DNA of 14,435 bases from Phycisphaerae bacterium. Its GTDB lineage: Bacteria > Planctomycetota > Phycisphaerae > SM23-33. This document shows, piece after piece, positions 7,726-14,435 of the stretch. A model generated the notes under the pieces. That model saw nothing but the letters and a program-made list of their open reading frames with translations, ran no database searches and was not told where the DNA came from. Position numbers and translations under genes: made by a program. Position 1 is the stretch's first letter, and the number at the start of each line of letters is the position of its first letter. Where the stretch lies: positions 1 through 14,435 of the forward strand of contig DAOVQV010000009.1 in NCBI GenBank assembly GCA_030628445.1, given 5' to 3'.

Positions 7726-8600
7726 GACAGCGTCCTCCTAATGTCTGCCAGCTGCTGCGGTGGGAGGAAAAGCTCCGCCTCGGGTGGCGCCCCGCCGCGA
7801 AACAGCTCGCGGTATCTTCCGTAGACGCCGCGCAAGCTGCGGCGGCAGAACTCGCACACCGCGGCCGCTTCGCCCTCTACGCCTAGTTTCTCCAGTTGCT
7901 CGATCTTCGTCTCCAGGGCAGTCTCGTCGTCGAACAGCTCGCCCAGGATGTGGCGAAGCTCCTTTTCCTCGTCTGGTGCCAGCTTGGCTGCCTTGATGCC
8001 GGGTTCGTGAATTCCCCGCACGGCCGGCGATTGACCCGTCTGGTCGCAATAGAAATCGGTATATGGCGGTATGTCCCGTCGCACCGGAGTGCACGGGCCG
8101 ATGCGAGAGTAGCGTCCGATGGTTGAAAACTGGTGGATTCCGACGTGGTCTTCCACGACGGCGCCGGTCTCGACACATATGTGCCCGGCGACGAGGACGT
8201 TGCGGCCGAAATAGGACTTATCGTGGACGTAGCAGTCGTGTGCGATGTGACACCCCTGCTGGAATACGTTGTCGTCACCGATGTGGGTCAGGTGTCCGCC
8301 GGTCTCGGTGCCGACGTGGACCGTGGTGTTGCGTCCGAAACGGTTGCGGTGTCCGATGATCAGCAAAGTCGGTCCGCCGGCGTACTTCAAATCCTGAGGC
8401 GCATTGCCTATGACGCAACCTTCGGCGAAGGTGTTCTCCGAGCCGATGGTGGTATGTCCGTGCACACAGACGCGGCGGCGCAACACTGTGCCGGGGCCGA
8501 TGGTTACATTCGGTCCTATGACGCAGTACGCGGAGACCTTGGCGTCGGGCGCGACCTTGGCGGATGGATCGATCTGGCGGGTCACCTCCACATCAGGCAT
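7722..8600 (-). CDS. lpxA: Acyl-ACP--UDP-N-acetylglucosamine O-acyltransferase (LpxA with intact active site)
   Basis: This 292-residue cytoplasmic enzyme would catalyse the first step of lipid A synthesis, moving a hydroxyacyl chain from ACP to UDP-GlcNAc. The N-terminal part consists of hexapeptide repeats of a left-handed beta helix. The LpxA signature NAPQDLKYAG is at 66-75. By hand alignment to E. coli LpxA, H118, H121, H140 and H156 match H122, catalytic H125, H144 and H160 (CHIAHDC, VAGH, IHQF). The C-terminal part departs from the usual LpxA helix pattern: it lacks the RGF segment and is acidic and helical (208-265), ending in a Pro/Leu-rich tail. P169 aligns with the E. coli acyl-chain ruler residue G173. 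The ATG at 8600 overlaps the end of the preceding LpxA-like gene by 8 bp. Of the two paralogues, this one looks catalytically competent. It is longer than E. coli LpxA (262). Confidence 0.85.
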   Translation of the reverse strand: MPDVEVTRQIDPSAKVAPDAKVSAYCVIGPNVTIGPGTVLRRRVCVHGHTTIGSENTFAEGCVIGNAPQDLKYAGGPTLLIIGHRNRFGRNTTVHVGTETGGHLTHIGDDNVFQQGCHIAHDCYVHDKSYFGRNVLVAGHICVETGAVVEDHVGIHQFSTIGRYSRIGPCTPVRRDIPPYTDFYCDQTGQSPAVRGIHEPGIKAAKLAPDEEKELRHILGELFDDETALETKIEQLEKLGVEGEAAAVCEFCRRSLRGVYGRYRELFRGGAPPEAELFLPPQQLADIRRTLS

Positions 8601-9366
8601 TGTCCTGCGCCTCCACCTGACGGGCCTCGGGCTCGATAGACTGGATCAGCTGCATGACGTGCGGGTTCGTCCCGGCGAGTTTCTTTAACCGCCGGATCAC
8701 CCCGGCGTCGCAAGGGCCGTTGGTATCGTTGAACAGCTCGCGGAAGGCGTTTTTTAACGCCCGGATATCATCGTTGCCGAACCCGCAACGCCGCAGGTTC
8801 TCCGCGTTGACGCCACGGACGCGGAACGGCGAGCCCTGAATCGTCGCGAACGGCGGGGCGTTCCGGTTTACCCTGACGTATGCGACGGTGAAGGTGTAGG
8901 CCCCCACGGTTACGTCCGGATCGATGAAGCTATAGGCCCCGGTGCGGACGTAGTCTTCGATGCGGCTGCCCGGGCCGATCTGCGTCAAGTTGTCGAAAAT
9001 CCCGTGATCCCCGACGATCGCGCCGGGTCCGATCTGGCTGGCGATCATGATGAGATTGTCGTTCCCGACGCGAGTCGCCTTGTTCGCCCCTGCGTATATC
9101 GTCACGTGTTCCCGAATGGCGTTGGCCTCGCCGATGTAGCACTCGCCCGCCTCCGACCCGTCTTCCGTCGTCCCGATTACGGCCATCGGAAAAATGTGAT
9201 TCTTCGCCCCAAGCGTCGTTCGCCCCACAATGGTGACGTTGTTGTCGATGACGCATCCCGGGCCGATTTGCACCTCCGCGCCGATGTAGCTGAACGGGCC
9301 GATGCGCACGTCGTCGGGAATGGGCGCTGAAGTCTCGACAATCGCAAGCGGCGAGATTGCGGGCAT
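8593..9366 (-). CDS. LpxA-like hexapeptide-repeat protein lacking the catalytic histidine
   Basis: A 257-residue left-handed beta-helix protein that aligns with LpxA through most of its length. It keeps the N-terminal repeats, REHVTIYAGA (85-94), NDNLIMI (102-108), NAPPFATIQGSPFRVRGVN (169-187) and the C-terminal helix LRRCGFGNDDIRALKNAFRELF. However, the E. coli AHVAHDC segment is SQIGPGA here (110-116), so H122 and catalytic H125 become Q111 and P114. The counterparts of H144 and H160 are also non-His (G and D). The NAPQDLKY segment is replaced as well. The hexapeptide fold is clear, but LpxA-type acyl transfer by the known mechanism is unlikely. It may be a structural or regulatory partner of the neighbouring LpxA, or an acyltransferase or other transferase of changed chemistry. 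The start ATG at 9366 has AAGGA close upstream, 16 bp after lpxC-fabZ. Automatic annotation would probably call it lpxA. Confidence 0.82.
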   Translation of the reverse strand: MPAISPLAIVETSAPIPDDVRIGPFSYIGAEVQIGPGCVIDNNVTIVGRTTLGAKNHIFPMAVIGTTEDGSEAGECYIGEANAIREHVTIYAGANKATRVGNDNLIMIASQIGPGAIVGDHGIFDNLTQIGPGSRIEDYVRTGAYSFIDPDVTVGAYTFTVAYVRVNRNAPPFATIQGSPFRVRGVNAENLRRCGFGNDDIRALKNAFRELFNDTNGPCDAGVIRRLKKLAGTNPHVMQLIQSIEPEARQVEAQDNA

Positions 9367-9382
9367 AGTGTCCTTCTCAGTT

Positions 9383-10693
9383 CTAGGTCGGATCGGCGTC
9401 GACGAGCATGAATTTGATTTCGGCCTTGGCCGCTAACTCATCGCCCACCCGCGCTGTGCATTGGCAGTGGGCGGTACGTGTGCGTACGTGCAGGACCTCT
9501 GCTTCCAGGATCAATTGATCCCCCGGGTGCACGGGCCGGCGGATCCTCACGCGGTCCATGCTCACCAAGAAGCCCACCTTACCGGTGTGTTCGAGCCTTT
9601 GGGTTATCAGAACCCCGGCCAGTTGTGCGAACGCCTCTACTATCATCACGCCGGGCATGACAGGGAGGCCCGGATAGTGGCCCTGGAAGAACGGTTCGTT
9701 GATCGTGACGTTTTTGATGCCCACCGCCCGGCGGTCGCCGTCGATTTCCAGGATACGGTCGATCATCAGGAACGGATATCGGTGGCGCAGCAGCCGCATG
9801 ATCTTGCGGATGTCCATGACGGGTTCGCCGGTGAGTGCTTCTTGGCGAGTGCGTGCAGCCGCGCTCTCGGCGAGTTGGCGTACCAGCATGTGGTTCAGCT
9901 CGTGCCCGGACTTGTAGGCGACCACGCGCCCCCGCAGGTGCCTCCCAAGCAGGGCGAGATCGCCGATCAGATCGCAGAGCTTGTGACGGACGTGTTCATC
10001 ATCGAAGCGCTGCTTGTTGTCGATAGGCCCATCGGGGCCCATCACCAGGACATCGCTGGTCGTCAGGTGCGTACCTATCCCCTGGGCCTGAAACTCCCTG
10101 GCTTCCTGTTCCAGCGAGAACGTTCTGGCGGGGGCGAGCTGTGTGCTGAAATCATCCTTCTCCAGCCGAAATCCAAGCACTTGCCTTCCGATGCTTGGCA
10201 CGTCCGAATAGTCCAGGTCGTACAAGATGTCCAGACAATCGGTAGGCCCGGGCAAGACTGCCAGCATTGCATCGCCTTCGGAGACGGACACCGGTTCGCG
10301 AACCACGTATACCTTTTGGTCGGCCTCTTGGGGTTCTATACCCGCTTCCTGCAGCGCTTTGACGAATGGCAGCGCCGAGCCGTCTGCCGACGGTGTCTCC
10401 TGGGCGTTCATCTCAATCAGGATATTATCGATCCCCAGCCCCCACACCGCCGCCAGGACATGCTCAATAGTCTCGATCGAGACCGTGCCATTCAGCAGCG
10501 ACGTGCGCCTGGTGCGCTTAGTTACGTTTGATATATCCGAGGCGATTTGCACCGGGTGGGGCATGTCGGTCCGGACGAAGACGATCCCCGTGTTGACCGG
10601 TGCGGGCAGGAAGCGCAGGCGGCTGTTGATCCCGCTAAACAGCCCTTGGCCCTCCAGGGCGGAGGGTCTCTTAATGGTCTTCTGTTGACTCAA
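9383..10693 (-). CDS. lpxC-fabZ: Bifunctional LpxC-FabZ: UDP-3-O-acyl-GlcNAc deacetylase / 3-hydroxyacyl-ACP dehydratase
   Basis: A 436-residue fusion. Residues 1-280 are LpxC, the zinc-dependent deacetylase and committed step of lipid A synthesis. Zinc ligands are H78 (IETIEHVLAA), H237 and D241 (VRHKLCDLIGDL), and H264 of KSGHELNH is the general acid/base counterpart. Further LpxC motifs are LFSG (18-21) and DGSALPF (104-110). Residues 293-436 are FabZ, the dehydratase of fatty-acid elongation: HRYPFLMIDR (304-313), catalytic H339 in FFQGHYPGLP and E353 in GVMIVEAFAQ. A short polar linker (about 280-292) joins them and both halves look active. Translation starts at TTG 10693 with an AGGTAGG-like ribosome binding site, overlapping lpxD by 23 bp. 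The fusion places two enzymes drawing on the same hydroxyacyl-ACP pool in one chain. Similar fusions are known in Bacteroidetes and some other lineages. Confidence 0.95.
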   Translation of the reverse strand: MSQQKTIKRPSALEGQGLFSGINSRLRFLPAPVNTGIVFVRTDMPHPVQIASDISNVTKRTRRTSLLNGTVSIETIEHVLAAVWGLGIDNILIEMNAQETPSADGSALPFVKALQEAGIEPQEADQKVYVVREPVSVSEGDAMLAVLPGPTDCLDILYDLDYSDVPSIGRQVLGFRLEKDDFSTQLAPARTFSLEQEAREFQAQGIGTHLTTSDVLVMGPDGPIDNKQRFDDEHVRHKLCDLIGDLALLGRHLRGRVVAYKSGHELNHMLVRQLAESAAARTRQEALTGEPVMDIRKIMRLLRHRYPFLMIDRILEIDGDRRAVGIKNVTINEPFFQGHYPGLPVMPGVMIVEAFAQLAGVLITQRLEHTGKVGFLVSMDRVRIRRPVHPGDQLILEAEVLHVRTRTAHCQCTARVGDELAAKAEIKFMLVDADPT

Positions 10694-11714
10694 GGTCGCC
10701 TACCTTCGCCTCCAGTGATTTTACGCGCTTCAGCAGGTCGGGGAGCTTATACATCGCTTGGTTTATGCGCAGTTGCGCCCGTGCCGGTCCGGCCGGGATC
10801 CCGAACACTGTCTGCCCATCAGCAACGTTCCCGGCGACACACGTACAGGCCCCAACGTTGACGCCGTTACCAAGGGTGATATTATCGCGAATTCCCACGT
10901 GTCCGCCCAGGACCACGTACTGGCCGAGCTTTGTGCTCCCGGCCACCCCGGTCAGTGCGGCCAGCACAGAGCCCTTGCCCAGCTGGACGTTGTGGGCGAT
11001 CTGGACGAGGTTGTCGATTTTGCATCCGGGTCCGATGCGCGTGGCGCCGAACTTGGCCCTGTCCACACAACTGCAGGCGCCGATCTCCACGTCGTCTTCG
11101 ATGATGACCGTCCCGATGTGCGGGATCTTGTGGTGCACCCCGTCCTGGAAATAGTACCCGAACCCATCCGTGCCGATGACGCTGTTGGGACCGATCCGCA
11201 CGCGGTTACCGATCTTACAGCCTCCCTTGACCACGACGCCTTCGTGCAGCAGGGAGTTTTCGCCCAGCTCTACCCCTGTACCGATGACGACCTTTGCGCA
11301 CAGGACGGTTCCGGTGCCGATCCGAGCGCCTCTACCGACAACGGCGCCGGGGCCAATGGCTACGTCGGGGGCGATCTGGGCGGAATTGTCCACTGCGGCG
11401 GTCTCGTCGGTGCCCGGCGGGGGTAGATCTTCGGGTTCCGCCAAGGCGCCCAGCAGGGCGGCGACAGCGGCCTGGACGTTTTCCACCCGGATCAGCGGCA
11501 TGGGGGCCGCCTGCGGTAAGGCGCCAACAATCACCGCTCCAGCCTTGGACTTACTTACACGCCGTGCGCGCTTCTCGTCCACTGCGAACGTAAGCTCACC
11601 TGGCCCGGCCGCCTCGATCGTCGCAAGAGCTTCGATCCGGGCGGTCCCGTCGCCTTTGACTTGACCGCCGACGATCTTGGCGATCTGCTCAACTGTCAGC
11701 GGTAGTTTTACCAT
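10671..11714 (-). CDS. lpxD: UDP-3-O-(3-hydroxyacyl)-glucosamine N-acyltransferase
   Basis: A 347-residue trimeric cytoplasmic enzyme that adds the N-linked hydroxyacyl chain after LpxC. Residues 1-100 form the uridine-binding LpxD N-domain (LTVEQIAKIVGG, GPGELTFAVD). Residues 105-310 are hexapeptide repeats of a left-handed beta helix. GTDGFGYYF (181-189) and the catalytic H241 in QIAHNVQLG (238-246) match E. coli LpxD (GSDGFG, H239). VFGIPAGPAR (303-312) is also typical. The C-terminal helix (320-347) ends in Leu/Lys-rich repeats. Length is close to E. coli (341). ATG 11714 is the start, although no Shine-Dalgarno sequence is evident, only an AT-rich leader. It lies 85 bp behind ompH and overlaps lpxC-fabZ by 23 bp. 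The order ompH-lpxD-fabZ-lpxA is the classic arrangement. Confidence 0.95.
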   Translation of the reverse strand: MVKLPLTVEQIAKIVGGQVKGDGTARIEALATIEAAGPGELTFAVDEKRARRVSKSKAGAVIVGALPQAAPMPLIRVENVQAAVAALLGALAEPEDLPPPGTDETAAVDNSAQIAPDVAIGPGAVVGRGARIGTGTVLCAKVVIGTGVELGENSLLHEGVVVKGGCKIGNRVRIGPNSVIGTDGFGYYFQDGVHHKIPHIGTVIIEDDVEIGACSCVDRAKFGATRIGPGCKIDNLVQIAHNVQLGKGSVLAALTGVAGSTKLGQYVVLGGHVGIRDNITLGNGVNVGACTCVAGNVADGQTVFGIPAGPARAQLRINQAMYKLPDLLKRVKSLEAKVGDLESTEDH

Positions 11715-11736
11715 TGTGTATTGCGTAAAACATCAA

Positions 11737-11765
11737 ATCCTAGTCTCGCCCCGCCCGCCTTGCAA
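11737..11765 (-). promoter_or_regulatory. Possible internal promoter ahead of lpxD
   Basis: On the minus strand, TTGCAA (11760-11765), 17 bases and TAGGAT (11737-11742) lie just upstream of lpxD. The -35 hexamer is the same as at galE and falls inside the 12-bp palindrome at 11757-11768. The leader would be only about 16 nt and lacks a ribosome binding site. It may allow lpx genes to be expressed apart from bamA-ompH. Confidence 0.35.
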
Positions 11766-11768
11766 GGC
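11757..11768. repeat. 12-bp perfect palindrome GCCTTGCAAGGC
   Basis: A perfect 12-base palindrome in the 85-bp gap between ompH and lpxD that contains the predicted -35 box. Its position would suit an operator, but no second copy is seen in the window and it may be chance. Confidence 0.25.
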
Positions 11769-11799
11769 CCGACGTGACGAGGGCGGCGCCCTACTTGCC

Positions 11800-12411
11800 T
11801 CATCTGTCTCGGTCGCGATACACCTGATTCAGCCTCGCCAGAACGATCTCGGTAATATCCAAGCCCTCGTCGCTGTAAAGTACCTGTCGCCGACTGATTT
11901 GCGCGGCGAGGTCTTGCCCGGTTTCAGCCGAGATCGGTTCCCGCACCCTAAACAGCACCAGCTCAACGCCGCGCTCCTTGGCGACATCGGCGATGATGTT
12001 GACGATCTGCTCGTACATCTCCTGCGTGGCGGATTGATAGGATTTCATCATGATGGCTGCCTGGGCCTTTTCCCAACCTTCGTTCTCGTAACCCAAACGC
12101 CACATCTCCTCCAGGCGCTTCTTGTATTCCTCGCTGCCCTTGCGGAGGCCCTCCAGCTCCATCTGAATTGCTTCGAGTTTCTTGGCGCGGTGTTCCTTTT
12201 GCGCGTTGACCGTCTCGCGTTGCTGTGCGAGCTGGTCCCGAAAGGCCTTTGCCCGCTCGCAATTATTGAACACGTCCACCACGTTGCAGACGGAGATGCT
12301 CGTGCCCTTGGCCGGGGTGATCTGGGCGAACCGTGCCGTCGAGCGGTTCAGCAACGCCCCTGCGATTAACAACCCAACGATCAGAACCAAGACCTTGCGT
12401 GATGATTTCAT
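11800..12411 (-). CDS. OmpH/Skp-family periplasmic chaperone
   Basis: A 203-residue protein expected to bind unfolded outer-membrane proteins in the periplasm and bring them to BamA. Residues 1-27 form a signal sequence: a basic MKSSRK start and the hydrophobic core VLVLIVGLLIAGALL. It might remain as an anchor because the cleavage site is not obvious. SISVCNVVDVFNNC (38-51) is the first strand of the OmpH domain. Residues 52-145 are highly charged and helical, with heptad character like the tentacle arms of Skp, and VELVLFRVREPI (148-159) plus LDITEIVLARLN (184-195) close the domain. Two cysteines (C42, C51) in the first strand region are unusual for Skp. The start at 12411 has AGGAG shortly upstream. 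It lies between bamA and lpxD, the standard skp position. Confidence 0.88.
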   Translation of the reverse strand: MKSSRKVLVLIVGLLIAGALLNRSTARFAQITPAKGTSISVCNVVDVFNNCERAKAFRDQLAQQRETVNAQKEHRAKKLEAIQMELEGLRKGSEEYKKRLEEMWRLGYENEGWEKAQAAIMMKSYQSATQEMYEQIVNIIADVAKERGVELVLFRVREPISAETGQDLAAQISRRQVLYSDEGLDITEIVLARLNQVYRDRDR

Positions 12412-12490
12412 CGTTTCGCTCCTGGAATACCGGATAAAAGCTTCATCTCATTGATTGTTCGGGCACAGAACCACCTTGCCCTCTTGGGGA

Positions 12491-12520
12491 ATTGTAAACT
12501 CCAGGGCTAGGTTGTGGCAA
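12491..12520 (-). promoter_or_regulatory. Possible sigma70-like promoter for ompH and the lpx genes
   Basis: In the 177-bp gap between bamA and ompH, on the minus strand, TTGCCA (12515-12520), an 18-base spacer and TACAAT (12491-12496) match five of six bases in each box. The leader would be about 70 nt. It may supplement read-through from bamA. Prediction only. Confidence 0.4.
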
Positions 12521-12560
12521 GACAAGGTGTGAGGGCAAAGCTACGGGTGGGCCGAGCTGG

Positions 12561-12590
12561 GACGTTACCGGGCCTTACCGGGCAAACGTC
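12561..12590 (-). repeat. Hairpin and tandem 9-bp repeat at the 3' end of bamA
   Basis: GACGTT (12561-12566) and AACGTC (12585-12590) can pair. Between them lie two copies of TTACCGGGC (12565-12573 and 12575-12583), whose CCGG cores can pair as an inner stem. The structure touches the bamA stop codon. No T-run follows in the direction of bamA transcription, so it is not a standard terminator; it could protect the mRNA 3' end. Confidence 0.3.
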
Positions 12591-14435
12591 AAAACGTCCA
12601 GCCGAGTGAGAAGCTGAAGATTTCGGTATCGTCCTCGCCGGCCTGGTTGATGGGGATCCCGAAGTCCAGGCTGATGGGTATCGGACCGAAGAACGGGACG
12701 GTCCATCGGATCCCGGCGCCGATCGAAGCGCGGTACGTGGTGATGGTGAAATCTTCTTCCACCGTTCCGGTATCCAGGAAGACGACGCCGCGAACTTGCC
12801 CTTCTCGCGGGGTCCCGACAATCGGGAAGGTGTATTCACACCCGGCGAACAGCATCGTATCCCCGCCGATGGCCTTGTTCGTGCCTTTGCTTCTGGGGCT
12901 TATACCTCGATACTCGAACCCGCGAATCGATCCGGTCCCCCCGCCGTAGAATCGCTCGAAGACCGGGGCGTCGCCGACGATATGCCCGATCGTGAATCTG
13001 GCGGCGACGATATGCTTACGGTCCAGGGCATCGACGTACACGGTTCGGTAGATGCGGTAGTCGCCGATTGCGCGGCCGAAGTTGAAGTCACCGACGAGCT
13101 GCTCGAAGCTTAGGTGGAACCTGTCGCCGCTCGAGGGCAGCCAGCGGCTGTCGGTGCGATCTTTGGTCAGCGAGCCCTTGATGCCCGTCAGCAGGTGATT
13201 CCCCTTATCCGAGATCACCTCGGGCGGGGCGTCGCTGTCCAGGGAGTCGATCTCGACGCCTTCGATCCGCCAGGCGAGCTCGCCGTACCAGCGGTTCTTG
13301 AAGCGATGCCCTACCGAAGCCACGCCACCGTAGCGGGTCTCGTCGAAGGTCTCCCGCTGGCGGGTGAACAGGAAGCTGTTGAGTCCGAGCGAATACGGGA
13401 GGTCGAACAGGTACGGCTCGAACCATTCGACGTTGAACCGCATCACATCGGTGCCGGGCTCGGCTACGATCCGCAGCGTCTGACCGGCGCCCTTGAACGA
13501 CTTACCCCGAATAAACTCCGACCACGACTTCGGCCAGCCGAACAGGTCGAAGTTTCGCTGCGTGTAGGATATGCTCCCGACCAGTCCGTCCCTTGTGCTC
13601 AGACCAGCCGCCAGGGCGACGTGGGAGGTGTCGCGTTCTTCGACTTCGACAAGGATGTCGCTTACGCCGGGTCCCTTACCGATTGGGCGGATCTGCACGT
13701 CACTGAACAGCCCGGTCTCCAGCAGTCGGTGGCGCGATTCCGCCACCGCCACCGTGTTAAGCAGCTGATCGGGGAAGACTCGCATCTCGCGGCGAATTAC
13801 GCGAGCTTGCGTCTCGGTATTCCCGCGTATCGTGATTCGCCCGACCTTGTACTGTGTTCCCTCATCAACATCAAAGATCAGGTCCAGCAGTCCCGCCTGG
13901 GCCTTGTAGACGTACCTCCCGTCTACGCTCGTGTCGATAAAGCCCAGCTCGCCGTACGTTTCCCGCACCTTCTCAATGTCGCGCTGCATGGCCAACGTCG
14001 TGTAGAACTCGCCTTGGCGCAGCTTGAGGCGCCGGGTGAGTTCCTCGTCGGTGAAGATGGAGTTCCCCTCGAAGCTGGTGTCGCTTACGACGTAACGGGC
14101 GCCCTCATCGATGACGAACGTCAGCCTGACCAGCTTCTTATTGTTGGAGAACTCCAGGATCCGATCCACCTTCACATCCAGAAAGCCCTCCGAGATGTAT
14201 ACGCTTCGTATCATGTGGACGTCTTGTTCGACCTGCTCCATGTCGAGCTTCCCCGGAGAGACCGGAAGTCCGGACACCCAGAAGCCTGCGGCCGAACCGA
14301 CCTTCAGCGCCAGCTTCAACGACCCGAAGTACTGGTTTCCGCGGAATGCAACCTTCCGCAGATTCACCTTGGGCCCTTCGACGATCCGATAGATAACCTC
14401 GTTGCGCTGCGCGAGGGCGTCCTGGTCGACGGTGA
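12589..14435 (-). CDS. bamA: Outer-membrane assembly factor BamA (Omp85), N-terminal part beyond window
   Basis: The C-terminal 614 codons of BamA, the outer-membrane pore that folds and inserts beta-barrel proteins. The frame runs unbroken off the right edge, so the signal peptide and first POTRA domains are missing. A first complete start-like codon at 14367 (GTG) is internal: the preceding 22 codons read EVIYRIVEGPK just before it, typical POTRA sequence. Counting from 14367, three full POTRA domains cover about 3-88, 89-169 and 170-244, each opening with a strand ending in a Gly-Asn pair (AFRGN, SFEGN, TIRGN) and closing near DEG or VEE. The beta barrel spans about 246-592, with the conserved loop-6 motif IRGF (481-484) in GGGTGSIRGFEYRGISPR, and ends in a terminal aromatic beta signal (FSLGWTF). 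The gene precedes ompH and lpxD in the same direction, as in many diderms. Confidence 0.95.
   Translation of the reverse strand, partial: TVDQDALAQRNEVIYRIVEGPKVNLRKVAFRGNQYFGSLKLALKVGSAAGFWVSGLPVSPGKLDMEQVEQDVHMIRSVYISEGFLDVKVDRILEFSNNKKLVRLTFVIDEGARYVVSDTSFEGNSIFTDEELTRRLKLRQGEFYTTLAMQRDIEKVRETYGELGFIDTSVDGRYVYKAQAGLLDLIFDVDEGTQYKVGRITIRGNTETQARVIRREMRVFPDQLLNTVAVAESRHRLLETGLFSDVQIRPIGKGPGVSDILVEVEERDTSHVALAAGLSTRDGLVGSISYTQRNFDLFGWPKSWSEFIRGKSFKGAGQTLRIVAEPGTDVMRFNVEWFEPYLFDLPYSLGLNSFLFTRQRETFDETRYGGVASVGHRFKNRWYGELAWRIEGVEIDSLDSDAPPEVISDKGNHLLTGIKGSLTKDRTDSRWLPSSGDRFHLSFEQLVGDFNFGRAIGDYRIYRTVYVDALDRKHIVAARFTIGHIVGDAPVFERFYGGGTGSIRGFEYRGISPRSKGTNKAIGGDTMLFAGCEYTFPIVGTPREGQVRGVVFLDTGTVEEDFTITTYRASIGAGIRWTVPFFGPIPISLDFGIPINQAGEDDTEIFSFSLGWTF

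Noticed and set aside
6886..7824. A 312-codon plus-strand frame opposite the Gfo/Idh gene and the lpxA end
   Set aside because: It is low-complexity, Asp/His/Val-rich shadow sequence crossing a real gene boundary, without a ribosome binding site.
9461..10531. A 356-codon plus-strand frame opposite lpxC-fabZ
   Set aside because: It is antisense to a gene with all catalytic residues intact, and no family resemblance is seen.
12472..12538. Mutually exclusive inverted repeats (CACCTTG/CAAGGTG and TTGCCCTC/GAGGGCAA) between bamA and ompH, resembling an attenuator
   Set aside because: Inverted repeats of 7-8 bases are expected by chance in a region of this size and composition, and the predicted promoter starts transcription inside the structure.

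Overview
The window is a GC-rich, gene-dense chromosomal segment from a diderm (outer-membrane, lipid A-making) bacterium. It carries most of the early lipid A pathway (lpxD, an lpxC-fabZ fusion, two lpxA-like genes), the outer-membrane assembly genes bamA and ompH/skp, and mfd. The lpxC-fabZ fusion is best known from Bacteroidetes/Chlorobi-type and PVC-type bacteria. Together with the high GC and the secreted zinc-ribbon protein, it makes a Planctomycetota-like (for example Phycisphaerae-type) origin my best guess, but this is inference and not proven by the sequence. I see no insertion sequence, phage gene, CRISPR array, tRNA or rRNA.

Layout. (1) 1-764, minus: left-edge-truncated gene for an exported protein with a TPR-like helical pair and seven CxxC knuckles of DnaJ zinc-finger type. 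It has its own good sigma70-like promoter just past galE. (2) 896-1879, minus: galE, UDP-glucose 4-epimerase, with a clear promoter and ribosome binding site. (3) 2094-5351, plus: mfd, divergent from galE. (4) 5392-6666, plus: a lipoprotein of the SurA/PrsA parvulin type, 40 bp behind mfd and probably cotranscribed. (5) 6673-14435, minus: an envelope operon read right to left as bamA (partial) - ompH - lpxD - lpxC/fabZ - lpxA-like 1 - lpxA-like 2 - Gfo/Idh/MocA oxidoreductase. The last four junctions are tight: lpxD/lpxC overlap 23 bp, lpxC/lpxA1 are 16 bp apart, lpxA1/lpxA2 overlap 8 bp, and lpxA2/Gfo-Idh overlap 4 bp. The envelope operon and the mfd-parvulin unit converge, with 6 bp between their stop codons.

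How the genes work together. BamA inserts outer-membrane proteins, OmpH/Skp escorts them across the periplasm, and the parvulin-like lipoprotein may assist. LpxA acylates UDP-GlcNAc, LpxC deacetylates it and LpxD adds the second acyl chain, while the FabZ domain works in fatty-acid elongation that supplies the acyl-ACP. The oxidoreductase at the operon end may modify the sugar nucleotide. lpxB and later lipid A genes are not in the window.

Most interesting points: the two adjacent LpxA-like proteins differ in that one keeps all four active-site-region histidines and the other has lost all four; the parvulin-like lipoprotein lacks both hallmark histidines; the Gfo/Idh gene sits where a GnnA-type UDP-GlcNAc oxidase is found in some bacteria; and the edge gene encodes an exported protein with DnaJ-like zinc ribbons. 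No gene-free stretch exceeds 300 bases; the largest is 214 bp between galE and mfd and holds promoter-like sites for both.
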